Below, piece after piece: positions 10,001 to 16,834 of a stretch of DNA of 64,000 bases (position 1 is its first letter; every line of letters starts with the position of its first letter). The notes under the pieces were generated by a model. The model was not told the DNA's origin. It searched no databases and saw only the letters and a program-made list of their open reading frames with translations. The translations under genes and the position numbers were made by a program. Origin of the DNA: DATBRC01 sp036560485 (GTDB taxonomy: Bacteria > Pseudomonadota > Gammaproteobacteria > Burkholderiales > Burkholderiaceae_D); contig DATBRC010000057.1 of NCBI GenBank assembly GCA_036560485.1, forward strand, positions 62,001 through 126,000. Reading direction: 5' to 3'.

Positions 10001-11362
10001 ATCCGCGCGAACGATAGCGGACGGCCTTACGACGTCGTGTTTACGGATTTGTGCATGCCCGACCTCGACGGTATCGAGCTGATGCGTGCGGTGAAAATGG
10101 ATGCGGAAATCCACAGGCCGCCGCTGTTCGTACTGGTGAGCGCACATGGTGCTGACGAAGTGAGTTATCGCCCGGACAGCGCACTCGCCAATGGATTTTT
10201 GATGAAGCCGGTCGGCCCCTCGATGCTGGTCGATACCCTTGTGGAGCTGTACGCGCCCGGCACCAGCGCAATGCCGGCACGCGTCAGCACAGCCGTCGCA
10301 CACTTTAAGGATTTGGTGATATTGCTGGTGGAAGATAACGAAATCAATCAACAAATTGCCTGTGAGCTGATGGCAGCTGCCGGGGTCAACGTCGAAGTAG
10401 CCGACAATGGCCGCATTGCGATCGAAAAGTTAAAGGCAGCCGGGCCGGATTACTATGGCATGGTGTTCATGGATGTGCAGATGCCGGAAATGGATGGACA
10501 TGAAGCAACGCGCCATATTCGACAAGATCTTCGCTTCCAAAAATTACCGATTATCGCGATGACAGCGCATGCGATGCTGGAGGAGCGCGAGCGCTGCCTG
10601 GCATCGGGCATGAACGACCATATCACCAAGCCGATCAGCCCGGAGGAGTTGTATCGCACGATCGGACAATGGTGTCCTGCGCATGTCGACACCGCCACAG
10701 AAAAGGCAGCACCGCCTGCAGCGAGCGCTGTTTCAACTGGAAACGATGACTTGATAATTGAAGGCATCGACGTACACGATGGCTTGAGCCGAACGATGGA
10801 TAACCGCGAACTCTATATGCAGTTACTGGGCCGCTTCCGCGATAGCCATGCCGATGCCGCGACAAAAATCCGCCAAGCGCTCGGCGATTCAGATGATCAT
10901 CAACTGGCCGAGCGTTTGGCGCATACCTTGAAAGGCGTGGCGGCATTGCTTGGGGCGACGGGCATTGCAAAAATAGCTGGGCAAGTTGAAGAAAAAGCCC
11001 GAAATGGCGATGAGAGAAAACAGCTTGAGCCGTTATTGACGCAATTGGAATCAGAAATGCAGGCGATACAACAAGCCTTGGCACGCGTATTGCCTATATT
11101 GCCGGAAGAAAACGAGCGTGCCCCAGATGTGAATGTCGATAAGGACGCGGTGCATGAGCTGATCCAGCGGATTGCAGCGCTATTAAGAGGATACGATGGC
11201 GACGCCATTGAATTGCTGGTCGAATCGGACGGATTGCTGGCGAAGGCATTAGGCGGTGCTGCGCATCAAAAGATTGCACGCGCTACGCGCCAATTTGATT
11301 TTGACGGCGGATTGGCTGCGCTGATTGAAGGAGCGGAAGCCGCCGGGTACAAAGTTTTATAG
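7031..11362 (+). CDS. Hybrid sensor histidine kinase, 3 GAF - PAS - HisKA - HATPase - 2 REC - HPt
   Basis: 1443 residues from ATG 7031, about 60 bases after the previous kinase. Three GAF domains (about 26-182, 208-357, 395-548) are joined by coiled segments such as 'LEQKVDDLAVTNESLKAIN'; a PAS domain follows (about 572-690). Then come HisKA 'NMSHEIRTPMN' (His716), HATPase, receiver 1 (Asp1006, 'FTDLCMPDLDG'), receiver 2 (Asp1148, 'FMDVQMPEMDG'), HPt 'LAHTLKGVAA' (His1298) and the same tail as the upstream kinase. From HisKA to the C-terminus it is a close paralogue of the preceding protein, while the sensor half is unrelated. It is cytoplasmic, and the ligands of the GAF domains are unknown. 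Confidence 0.95.
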   Translation: MMLSKFYPSENTLPSPRALVTDWYGVSEQFATLLEADGVLNLLLTLVETLMQTPHVSIYLHHPQQDRQECKLGKGVFNGAAEHWTQKNKGIVGKVWSQGKPTIISDYQAWSERRTGMEFATIQAAVGIPIMSGDAVHGAIEILHELKDWHCSDEEMECASRLAKLAAIALINAARYAEVVQRNVELQNKINARTTQLENVNEQMATLHSTTLDLTRILDSKELLSTIINRARILSKVSHAFIYLLKPNEDVMELVIGLGMYEQHVGFTVLRGAGVAGKAWETGSSVLINDYKNSKERHPDSRWDFITSIVAYPIKVRDTVVGVIGLLHSEEGRNISEDEFTILSRFAEMASIALNNAKLYEKISVLNKDLEQKVDDLAVTNESLKAINAITDRLYQSLDFKTVIRAAVESISSYSQSNLVVIYLLNEEKQRLERMFFMVNGEVGDVNAPGATLPLVGSLSGFAVSKKTVITSGEINSDKNIDPEIRNFFIKSGVGDTTVFCVPLLFNDRVLGVLNVLLKVQRNVAEAERNAFHSIGKTIGLAVANARHLEQIENEINERARAQELLRQGEQKFRSIFDNATEGIFQVTPTGQLLVANPSLALMLGYDSPEELAANIQNLVADMFVHVEQINEFFEQMNTWGSVEDFELEAYRKDKTIINLSINSHVVHDEKKNAVYFEGMIEDISEKRRAQEFKIAKEVAEAATKSKSEFLANMSHEIRTPMNAIIGMAHLALRTELSKKQRDYVEKIHGAGISLLGIINDILDFSKIEAGKLDIEKVDFNLDDVLTNVATVTSSKANEKELEFMFQVPPSVPRNLIGDPLRLGQVLINLVNNAVKFTESGEIHVACRQLQVNDDGQVQLEFVVRDTGIGMTAEQAGKLFRAFSQADESTTRRYGGTGLGLSISKGMVELMGGAIGLKSEVNRGTMMHFTAWFGKGAERQHRQVVPQAINGMRILVVDDNPTACTIMVEDLSMLPVEVDQLTSGPAALAAIRANDSGRPYDVVFTDLCMPDLDGIELMRAVKMDAEIHRPPLFVLVSAHGADEVSYRPDSALANGFLMKPVGPSMLVDTLVELYAPGTSAMPARVSTAVAHFKDLVILLVEDNEINQQIACELMAAAGVNVEVADNGRIAIEKLKAAGPDYYGMVFMDVQMPEMDGHEATRHIRQDLRFQKLPIIAMTAHAMLEERERCLASGMNDHITKPISPEELYRTIGQWCPAHVDTATEKAAPPAASAVSTGNDDLIIEGIDVHDGLSRTMDNRELYMQLLGRFRDSHADAATKIRQALGDSDDHQLAERLAHTLKGVAALLGATGIAKIAGQVEEKARNGDERKQLEPLLTQLESEMQAIQQALARVLPILPEENERAPDVNVDKDAVHELIQRIAALLRGYDGDAIELLVESDGLLAKALGGAAHQKIARATRQFDFDGGLAALIEGAEAAGYKVL

Positions 11363-11411
11363 ATGTAGAAATATTTGCCGGATACTTACATAGCCTTGGA
11401 GGGCTGGATTT

Positions 11412-12530
11412 ATGCTTTCGAAACTAGAGACAAAAAAACAAACCATTTTGATTGTCGACGATACGCCCGACAATATTTCCTTATTGTCTGCGCTCTTAAA
11501 AGACCAGTACAAAATCAAAATTGCCACGAACGGCGCGAAAGCGTTGCAAATCGCAGCGACCGAACCGCATCCGGACTTGATTCTGCTGGATGTGATGATG
11601 CCGGGCATGGACGGTTATGAAACGTGCAGACGTTTAAAAGACGAGGCTGCGACGGCAGACATCCCGGTCATTTTTTTGACGGCCAAAAGTCAAACGCAAG
11701 ATGAGGAAATGGGCTTGCGATTGGGCGCCGTCGATTACATCAGCAAACCGATCAGTCCGCCGATTGTCATGGCGCGTGTTGCAACACAATTGCATTTGCA
11801 GGATGCGCGTCAGTTCTTGACGGATCAAAATAAACATCTGGAACATCTGGTGCTTGAGCGCACCGATCAACTGATTCGCATGCAAGACGCAACGATTCTG
11901 GCGATGGCATCGTTGGCAGAAACACGCGACAACGAAACCGGCAATCATATTCGCCGTACACAGAATTACGTGGCGGCCCTGGCGCTTAAATTACAGACGC
12001 ATCCGCGCTTTTCTGCAGTTTTTACCATGGAAAATATTGAGCTGTTATACAAGTCGGCACCATTGCACGATATCGGCAAGGTCGGCGTGCCGGATCGCAT
12101 ATTGCTCAAGCCTGGCAAACTGGATCCGGATGAGTTCGAACTGATGAAACTGCACACGGTGTATGGGCGCGACACGATCATGCTGGTCGAAAAATATTTA
12201 GGCAGCAGCAATGACTTTTTAACTTTTGCACGCGAAATTGCTTATTCACACCAGGAAAAATGGGATGGGTCAGGCTATCCCCAAGGCTTGAAAGGCGATG
12301 CGATTCCTGTGTCGGCACGTTTAATGGCGGTAGCCGATGTATACGATGCATTAATTTCAAAGCGTGTTTACAAACCGGCATTCAGTCATCAGGAATCGAT
12401 CGAGATCATGAAGAAAGGCCGCGGTACGCATTTCGATCCGGATATGCTCGATGCATTCCTGGATATCGAAGACCGGGTGATCGAAATTGCGGCAAGATTC
12501 AGCGATCACGATGTTGAACCAACATGCTGA
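11412..12530 (+). CDS. Response regulator with HD-GYP phosphodiesterase domain
   Basis: 372 residues with a GGAGG site before ATG 11412. The N-terminal receiver ('LIVDDTPDN', Asp60 in 'LLDVMMPGMDG', Lys in 'ISKPIS') is followed by a helical linker and an HD-GYP domain with 'ETGNHIRRTQ', 'HDIGKVGVPD', 'HQEKWDGSGYP' and 'VADVYDAL', so the metal ligands and the GYP triad are present. The family hydrolyses cyclic di-GMP. Its position right after two hybrid kinases suggests they phosphorylate it through their HPt domains and so lower c-di-GMP; this link is inferred from gene order. Same strand, 49 bases after the kinase. Confidence 0.93.
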   Translation: MLSKLETKKQTILIVDDTPDNISLLSALLKDQYKIKIATNGAKALQIAATEPHPDLILLDVMMPGMDGYETCRRLKDEAATADIPVIFLTAKSQTQDEEMGLRLGAVDYISKPISPPIVMARVATQLHLQDARQFLTDQNKHLEHLVLERTDQLIRMQDATILAMASLAETRDNETGNHIRRTQNYVAALALKLQTHPRFSAVFTMENIELLYKSAPLHDIGKVGVPDRILLKPGKLDPDEFELMKLHTVYGRDTIMLVEKYLGSSNDFLTFAREIAYSHQEKWDGSGYPQGLKGDAIPVSARLMAVADVYDALISKRVYKPAFSHQESIEIMKKGRGTHFDPDMLDAFLDIEDRVIEIAARFSDHDVEPTC

Positions 12531-12562
12531 TGCTGATGTAAATTATTAAATCGGGTTTGAAT

Positions 12563-12955
12563 ATGGACAGCACCGGCAAATACACTATTTTGATTATTGA
12601 CGACAATGATGTGTCGCGTTCAATGTTGCGCCATATTTTAAGCAGCGAAGTGCGTTATAAGATACTTGGCGAGGCCGGTAGCGGCAAGCTGGGTTTGGAT
12701 ATGGCAGAACGGCACAGGCCCGATATCGTTTGCCTCGATATTCATATGCAAGACAGTAATGGCCTGGATATTTTGCGGCAGATAAAAACGCGGTGGCCGC
12801 AGATCATTGTGTTGATGGTGACGGGTAATAACGATCGCGCCAGTATAGTAGAAGCAGTACAAGGCGGTGCCAGCGGTTATCTTGTTAAACCATTTAATCC
12901 GGCTGGCTTATTGAGTACGATTGAACAGGCAATTGCAAAAGCACGCGCACAATGA
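12563..12955 (+). CDS. Single-domain response regulator (CheY-like)
   Basis: A 130-residue receiver domain without an output domain. The acidic pair is in 'LIIDDND', the phospho-acceptor Asp59 in 'CLDIHMQDSNG', the switch Thr in 'MVTGNN' and the Lys in 'LVKPFNP'. ATG 12563 is preferred over an in-frame TTG at 12557 because the receiver fold begins at 'YTILIIDDND'. It closes the signalling block and may shuttle phosphate between the hybrid kinases or bind a target protein directly. Confidence 0.88.
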   Translation: MDSTGKYTILIIDDNDVSRSMLRHILSSEVRYKILGEAGSGKLGLDMAERHRPDIVCLDIHMQDSNGLDILRQIKTRWPQIIVLMVTGNNDRASIVEAVQGGASGYLVKPFNPAGLLSTIEQAIAKARAQ

Positions 12956-13008
12956 TTGACATTTGCCGGTATCGGCAACCGTCAAACGCGTCGAGGCAGG
13001 CGAACCAA

Positions 13009-13079
13009 AGACGGGGGTTGGAATCGAACCAACTCAAACGGCGGTGCAGGCCGTTGCATATCCAGTTTGCTACCCCGTC
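13009..13079 (-). tRNA. tRNA-Cys-like gene (anticodon GCA), atypical
   Basis: The minus strand folds into a full cloverleaf: acceptor GACGGGG/CCCCGTC (7 bp), D arm GCA...TGC with GG in the loop, anticodon stem ACGGC/GCCGT with loop CTGCACC (anticodon GCA), a 4-base variable loop TTGA, T arm GTTGG-TTCGATT-CCAAC and discriminator T73. The spacing (71 bases before CCA) and U73 match bacterial tRNA-Cys. Two things are odd: positions 37 and 38 are CC where purines, normally AA, are expected, and the bases after T73 are TTGG, so no CCA is encoded. It may be a divergent second cysteine tRNA, a specialised tRNA or a decaying copy. Confidence 0.75.
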
Positions 13080-13095
13080 ATAAAGATAATATTCG

Positions 13096-13195
13096 TACCG
13101 AGCAACAACGCCTTGACGTTCGTCAACGGTGTTCTATGTACTCGGCAACAATTTAATTGCATCAATGCGGCCGCCTTGTAAAGGCGCGTCTGCCG
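13096..13195. other. Nested inverted repeats upstream of the tRNA-like gene
   Basis: The 160 bases 5' of the tRNA-like gene contain two compact folds. At 13098-13145 an outer CCGAG/CTCGG encloses a hairpin with TTGACG/CGTCAA around TT (13113-13126). At 13143-13195 an outer CGGCA/TGCCG encloses GCAT-CA-ATGC (13159-13168) and CGCCTT-GTA-AAGGCG (13172-13186), a possible three-way junction. The two folds share the segment around 13143, so they may be alternatives. No coding frame explains them; function unknown. Confidence 0.45.
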
Positions 13196-13238
13196 AAACA
13201 ACGGATTTGAGTTGGTCGCGCTAATCTTCCCTCTTCTC

Positions 13239-13634
13239 TTATGTAGAGCGAGTATTGATCGGCCATATCATAAACAGCAGGAATGTCGTGATGAGGCTCG
13301 CGCTGCAATCAATAAGCCAGTCGCCAATGGATGCGGTTCGATAAGGAAAAAAACTTTGTACACATTCGTCCACGGCGCCCATTAATGCAATGGTCAATAG
13401 AGTCTGCGCGGATTTTTTAAATAGATTTCCCCTGATGCCGCTAAATAAAAGAATAGTAATCAGTGAGTAAGCGAGTGAATGTAGCACGACACCAGATGCT
13501 AATTGTCCTATCGCTGCTCGAGCATGAGGGATCGAACCGAGCACGATAATCAGAAAATAAAAAATGAAGGCGGCACGCAGCCTTGAGGTTTGATATCTTG
13601 GATCAAGAAAAAATGCCGTGATGAGCTCAGCCAT
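13239..13634 (-). CDS. VanZ-like family membrane protein
   Basis: 131 residues with about four hydrophobic segments. The family signature is in 'GAVDECVQSFFPYRTASIGD': an acidic residue, then Q-x-F, R, and a D near the start of the last helix. The family is named after the teicoplanin-resistance protein VanZ, but most chromosomal members have no known function. It lies alone and leftward, convergent with the signalling block and divergent from the YciI gene. Confidence 0.75.
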   Translation of the reverse strand: MAELITAFFLDPRYQTSRLRAAFIFYFLIIVLGSIPHARAAIGQLASGVVLHSLAYSLITILLFSGIRGNLFKKSAQTLLTIALMGAVDECVQSFFPYRTASIGDWLIDCSASLITTFLLFMIWPINTRST

Positions 13635-14261
13635 GTTGGGATACCTAAAATAATGAACCAGGTTAATCAGACACCGGCATGATCAAACAGTTGCCCATAC
13701 GGATAACGATACAGAATGTTTCTTGGCGTTTCGTGAAGGATCAGCAAATAGCATCGCCATGATTGCCGCATCATCCATCATCATCAATAACATCAAAGAC
13801 CGATACAGATATTCGTTGTGCAATTGACGTAGCGCGATTTGAACATGATGATGGCGAGTGATTTCTATAAGGTTCAACATGATTGAGCAGCAAAATACCA
13901 ACGTATAGTAAAACATTTATCGCGACAAGAATTGGTGCCGGTATATTTCCCGACCGCCGGCCCCGGTAGTAGCCGCCTATTATATGGCGCTAGATTTCTG
14001 TTCTTGTGTAGAACAGGCGCAAATTCTAACAAGATGATATTACCGCGGTTTGACATTGCGCACGACACAGGCCAAATAGATAAGAATCCGTGCTATAAAG
14101 AAATTACAATCACTGCAATTGGAAAAGTTGGCGCGTTTCAGTATGATCAAACAGACCAAAAGAATTCATTCGCGCTATAGTAAAGAAAAATCATTGGGCG
14201 CTACGCTTGATCGAAACGTCCTTAAAACAAGAATTTAATTCGACACGATGAAAGAGGAGAT
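13635..14261. other. Intergenic region without a convincing gene
   Basis: A 627-base gap between the VanZ-like and YciI-like genes. A leftward frame from ATG 13880 to 13683 could give 65 residues beginning 'MLNLIEITRHHHVQ', but it lacks a ribosome site and recognisable motifs, so I do not call it. I see no tRNA, terminator or repeat here. Confidence 0.4.
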
Positions 14262-14528
14262 ATGAAAGCTGTCATGTTCTATGAGCTTGCGCCAGGAGGA
14301 TTGCCGAAAGCACGCACCTATTACGAGACTCACCGTGCCCGTATTGATGCATTTCATGCGCGCGGCATGCTTTTAATGATCGGTGCATTTTCAAATTCAT
14401 CAGAAGGTGCGATGGGAATTTTTACGACTCGTGCAGCAGCCGAAGAATTTGTCAAAGGCGATCCCTTCGTGATCAATGGCGTGGTCGCAAAATGGACAAT
14501 TCGTGATTGGGACGAGGTATTGTCCTAG
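14262..14528 (+). CDS. YciI family protein
   Basis: 88 residues with an AGAGGAGA ribosome site just before ATG 14262. The sequence 'RARIDAFHARGMLLMIGAF' and 'FVKGDPFVINGVVAKWTIRDWDEVL' is typical of the YCII-related ferredoxin-like fold, whose conserved His and Asp residues form a putative active site; here H31 in 'ARIDAFH' and D65 in 'GDPF' fit. The exact reaction is unknown for most members. The alpha/beta hydrolase gene follows 28 bases later on the same strand, suggesting one transcript. Confidence 0.85.
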   Translation: MKAVMFYELAPGGLPKARTYYETHRARIDAFHARGMLLMIGAFSNSSEGAMGIFTTRAAAEEFVKGDPFVINGVVAKWTIRDWDEVLS

Positions 14529-14556
14529 AACTATTGCGGGAAAATTGAAGGGTGAA

Positions 14557-15279
14557 ATGGTTGCGATCGTTTTATTACCGGGCATGGATGGTACAGGCGC
14601 GCTATTCGCAGATTTCGTATCGGCACTCGGGCAAGATTTTTTACCGATCGTGATTTCTTACCCTGAGGATCAAGAACTCGACTATCCGGCGCTGGAAGAA
14701 TTGGTTCGTGCCAGATTACCGTTTGACCAGCCATACTTTCTGCTTGGAGAATCTTTCTCCGGCCCTATCGCCATTTCAATTGCAGCGAGCAGGCCGGTTG
14801 GGCTGATGGGACTTATACTTAGTTGCTCCTTTGTGCGCAATCCCATTCCCGCTTTTCGTCCGTTAAAACGAACGCTCAATTTTCTTCCGATCAAAAGTAA
14901 ATTGATGGAATTTGTTTTTTCTTTGCTGCTCGCCGGCACGTCATCACCAGGCATTCGACAAGCAATGAGAAAAGCGCTGGCTCGCGTCTCGGCACGCACA
15001 TTGCGCACGCGCCTTCGTACCATTCTTGAAACGGATTATTCGAATAAGCTGCAGGAAATTCAGGCGCCAATTTTGTATTTGAAGGCGGCGCACGATCATG
15101 TCGTTCCGTCGTCGGCAATCAAGCACATTGTTCGGCTGCTCCCGTCGGTACAGGTTGTTGCTTTCAAGGGGCCGCATCTTTTGTTGCAGGCTTTGCCTGG
15201 CGAAGTTGCCACCATCGTCAAGAATTTTGCAGTGCAGGTAATGTCAATCCGTAACGGATCAATCAGCAAAAGCGCGTAG
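14557..15279 (+). CDS. Alpha/beta hydrolase
   Basis: About 240 residues from ATG 14557, preceded by GAAGGGTG. The oxyanion region 'LLPGMDGTG', the nucleophile elbow 'LGESFSGP' (Ser in G-E-S-F-S-G), an Asp in 'AAHDHVVPS' and a His in 'FKGPHLLLQ' provide a complete catalytic triad. Substrate is unknown; it could be an esterase or a thioesterase. No signal peptide is visible. It ends only 21 bases from the convergent mnmE stop, and I see no clear terminator between them. Confidence 0.85.
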   Translation: MVAIVLLPGMDGTGALFADFVSALGQDFLPIVISYPEDQELDYPALEELVRARLPFDQPYFLLGESFSGPIAISIAASRPVGLMGLILSCSFVRNPIPAFRPLKRTLNFLPIKSKLMEFVFSLLLAGTSSPGIRQAMRKALARVSARTLRTRLRTILETDYSNKLQEIQAPILYLKAAHDHVVPSSAIKHIVRLLPSVQVVAFKGPHLLLQALPGEVATIVKNFAVQVMSIRNGSISKSA

Positions 15280-15300
15280 TCAAACGATCGCGGGTTTTAT

Positions 15301-16680
15301 TTATTTGCCTATGCAAAACCGGCTGAATATCACGCCGAGCAAATCATCAGAAGTGAACTCGCCGGTAATACTGCTGAGCCGCTCTTGCGTCAAACGTAAT
15401 TCTTCAGCGAACAGATCCAGTGATTGATCGTCGTTCGCAGCATGCTGGGCCGCAGCTTCCAGATGCTCGCCTGCCGCTTTAAGCGCAATCAAATGACGCT
15501 CGCGTGCCAGGTAGAGTGACTCGCCGGTTTGCTGCCATCCTGCAATGCGTAATAATTCCGTGCGCAATAAATCAACGCCGATTTTGTTGGTCGCTGACAA
15601 ATAAATATGCGTGGTGTCTGAAGTTCGATCCACTGCCGGCTTGTGCCCGGATAAATCGATCTTGTTCCACACGCGTACGATCGGCGCGCTGTCCGGCAGA
15701 CGCGCAACGATCTGCTCATCGTATCGGGTCGGTCCGCGACCCGCATCCAGCAGATGCAAAATCACATCGGCATTTTTCACCGCGTCCCATGTGCGCTCGA
15801 TGCCGATGCGCTCTACTTCATCGCCGACCAGTTCGGCATCGCGGATGCCGGCGGTGTCGATAATGTTGACTGGAATGCCTTCGATTTGAATCGTCTCAGT
15901 CACCTTGTCGCGCGTAGTGCCGGCAATCGGCGTGACAATCGCAACATCAGTGCCTGCCAACGCATTGAGCAAAGATGACTTGCCGACGTTCGGTTGTCCC
16001 GCTAACACGACGTTCAATCCATCGCGCAGCAATGCGCCTTGCGATGCCTGACTGAAGACGTGTTGCAACGCTTCACGGATCGTGGCGAGTTGGCCTCGTG
16101 CATTGGATTTTTCCAGAAAGTCGATTTCTTCTTCAGGGAAATCCAGCGTCGCCTCAACCAGCATGCGCAACTGGATGACACGATCAACCAGTTCATGAAT
16201 CGTTTTTGAAAACGCACCGGATAGCGATTGTGATGCCGACTTGGCTGCGGCTTCGGTCGACGCTTCAATCAAATCGGCAACCGCTTCCGCCTGCGCCAAA
16301 TCAATCTTGTCATTCAAATACGCGCGATGGGTAAATTCACCCGGTTGCGCCAAACGCAAGCCGATCGGCTGCCCGGCTTCCAGGCAACGTGCCAGCAACA
16401 TTTGCATGACGATTGGTCCGCCATGTCCCTGCAATTCCAGCACGTCTTCGCCGGTGTATGAATGCGGTGCCTTGAAATAAATTGCCAACCCTTGATCGAT
16501 GGTGCTGCCGTCGGCGGCAAGAAAATTCAGATAAGTCGCATGGCGCGCTTGCAGCGCAGTCAATCCGCACACGGCTTGCATCACGCAGGATAAATCTTTG
16601 CCGGAGAGTCGCACAACACCAATGCCGCCACGTCCGGGCGCAGTAGCGATTGCAGCAATGGGAGAAGAATCAAAATTCAT
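15301..16680 (-). CDS. mnmE: tRNA uridine-5-carboxymethylaminomethyl modification GTPase MnmE
   Basis: 459 residues from ATG 16680, chosen because family members begin 'PIAAIATAPGRGGIGVVRLSG' here; 24 upstream in-frame residues look untranslated. The N-terminal folate-binding domain is followed by a helical domain carrying an inserted G domain: 'GQPNVGKSS' (P-loop), 'GTTRDKV' (switch), 'DTAG', 'NKID'. The protein ends in 'FCIGK', the conserved C-terminal cysteine motif. With MnmG it modifies the wobble uridine of several tRNAs. Its place beside yidC, rnpA and rpmH is the classic origin-proximal order. Confidence 0.97.
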   Translation of the reverse strand: MNFDSSPIAAIATAPGRGGIGVVRLSGKDLSCVMQAVCGLTALQARHATYLNFLAADGSTIDQGLAIYFKAPHSYTGEDVLELQGHGGPIVMQMLLARCLEAGQPIGLRLAQPGEFTHRAYLNDKIDLAQAEAVADLIEASTEAAAKSASQSLSGAFSKTIHELVDRVIQLRMLVEATLDFPEEEIDFLEKSNARGQLATIREALQHVFSQASQGALLRDGLNVVLAGQPNVGKSSLLNALAGTDVAIVTPIAGTTRDKVTETIQIEGIPVNIIDTAGIRDAELVGDEVERIGIERTWDAVKNADVILHLLDAGRGPTRYDEQIVARLPDSAPIVRVWNKIDLSGHKPAVDRTSDTTHIYLSATNKIGVDLLRTELLRIAGWQQTGESLYLARERHLIALKAAGEHLEAAAQHAANDDQSLDLFAEELRLTQERLSSITGEFTSDDLLGVIFSRFCIGK

Positions 16681-16750
16681 ATTGGAAGGAGCAAAAACAT
16701 TATTCAATCGATGATGTAATTTTAGCGGCAGTTGGATTTTTCCATCCAAC

Positions 16751-16785
16751 AAAAAAGCCTGTGAAAATCATTCACAGGCTTTTTT
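16751..16785 (-). terminator. Rho-independent terminator after yidC
   Basis: AAAAGCCTGTGAA and TTCACAGGCTTTT form a 13-bp stem around a 4-5 base loop with A and T runs on either side, so it can work on either strand. It lies between the yidC stop (16835) and the mnmE start (16680), both leftward genes, and thus separates the two transcription units. Confidence 0.9.
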
Positions 16786-16834
16786 AGCGGTAAATACAAC
16801 GGTACGATTCATTAGCAAAATCGACCGGTGAAAA

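Noticed and set aside
13159..13195. Minus-strand hairpin with loop TTTACAA that could be read as a Val (TAC) anticodon arm
   Set aside because: No acceptor stem, D arm or T arm can be built around it, so it is treated as part of the folded region.
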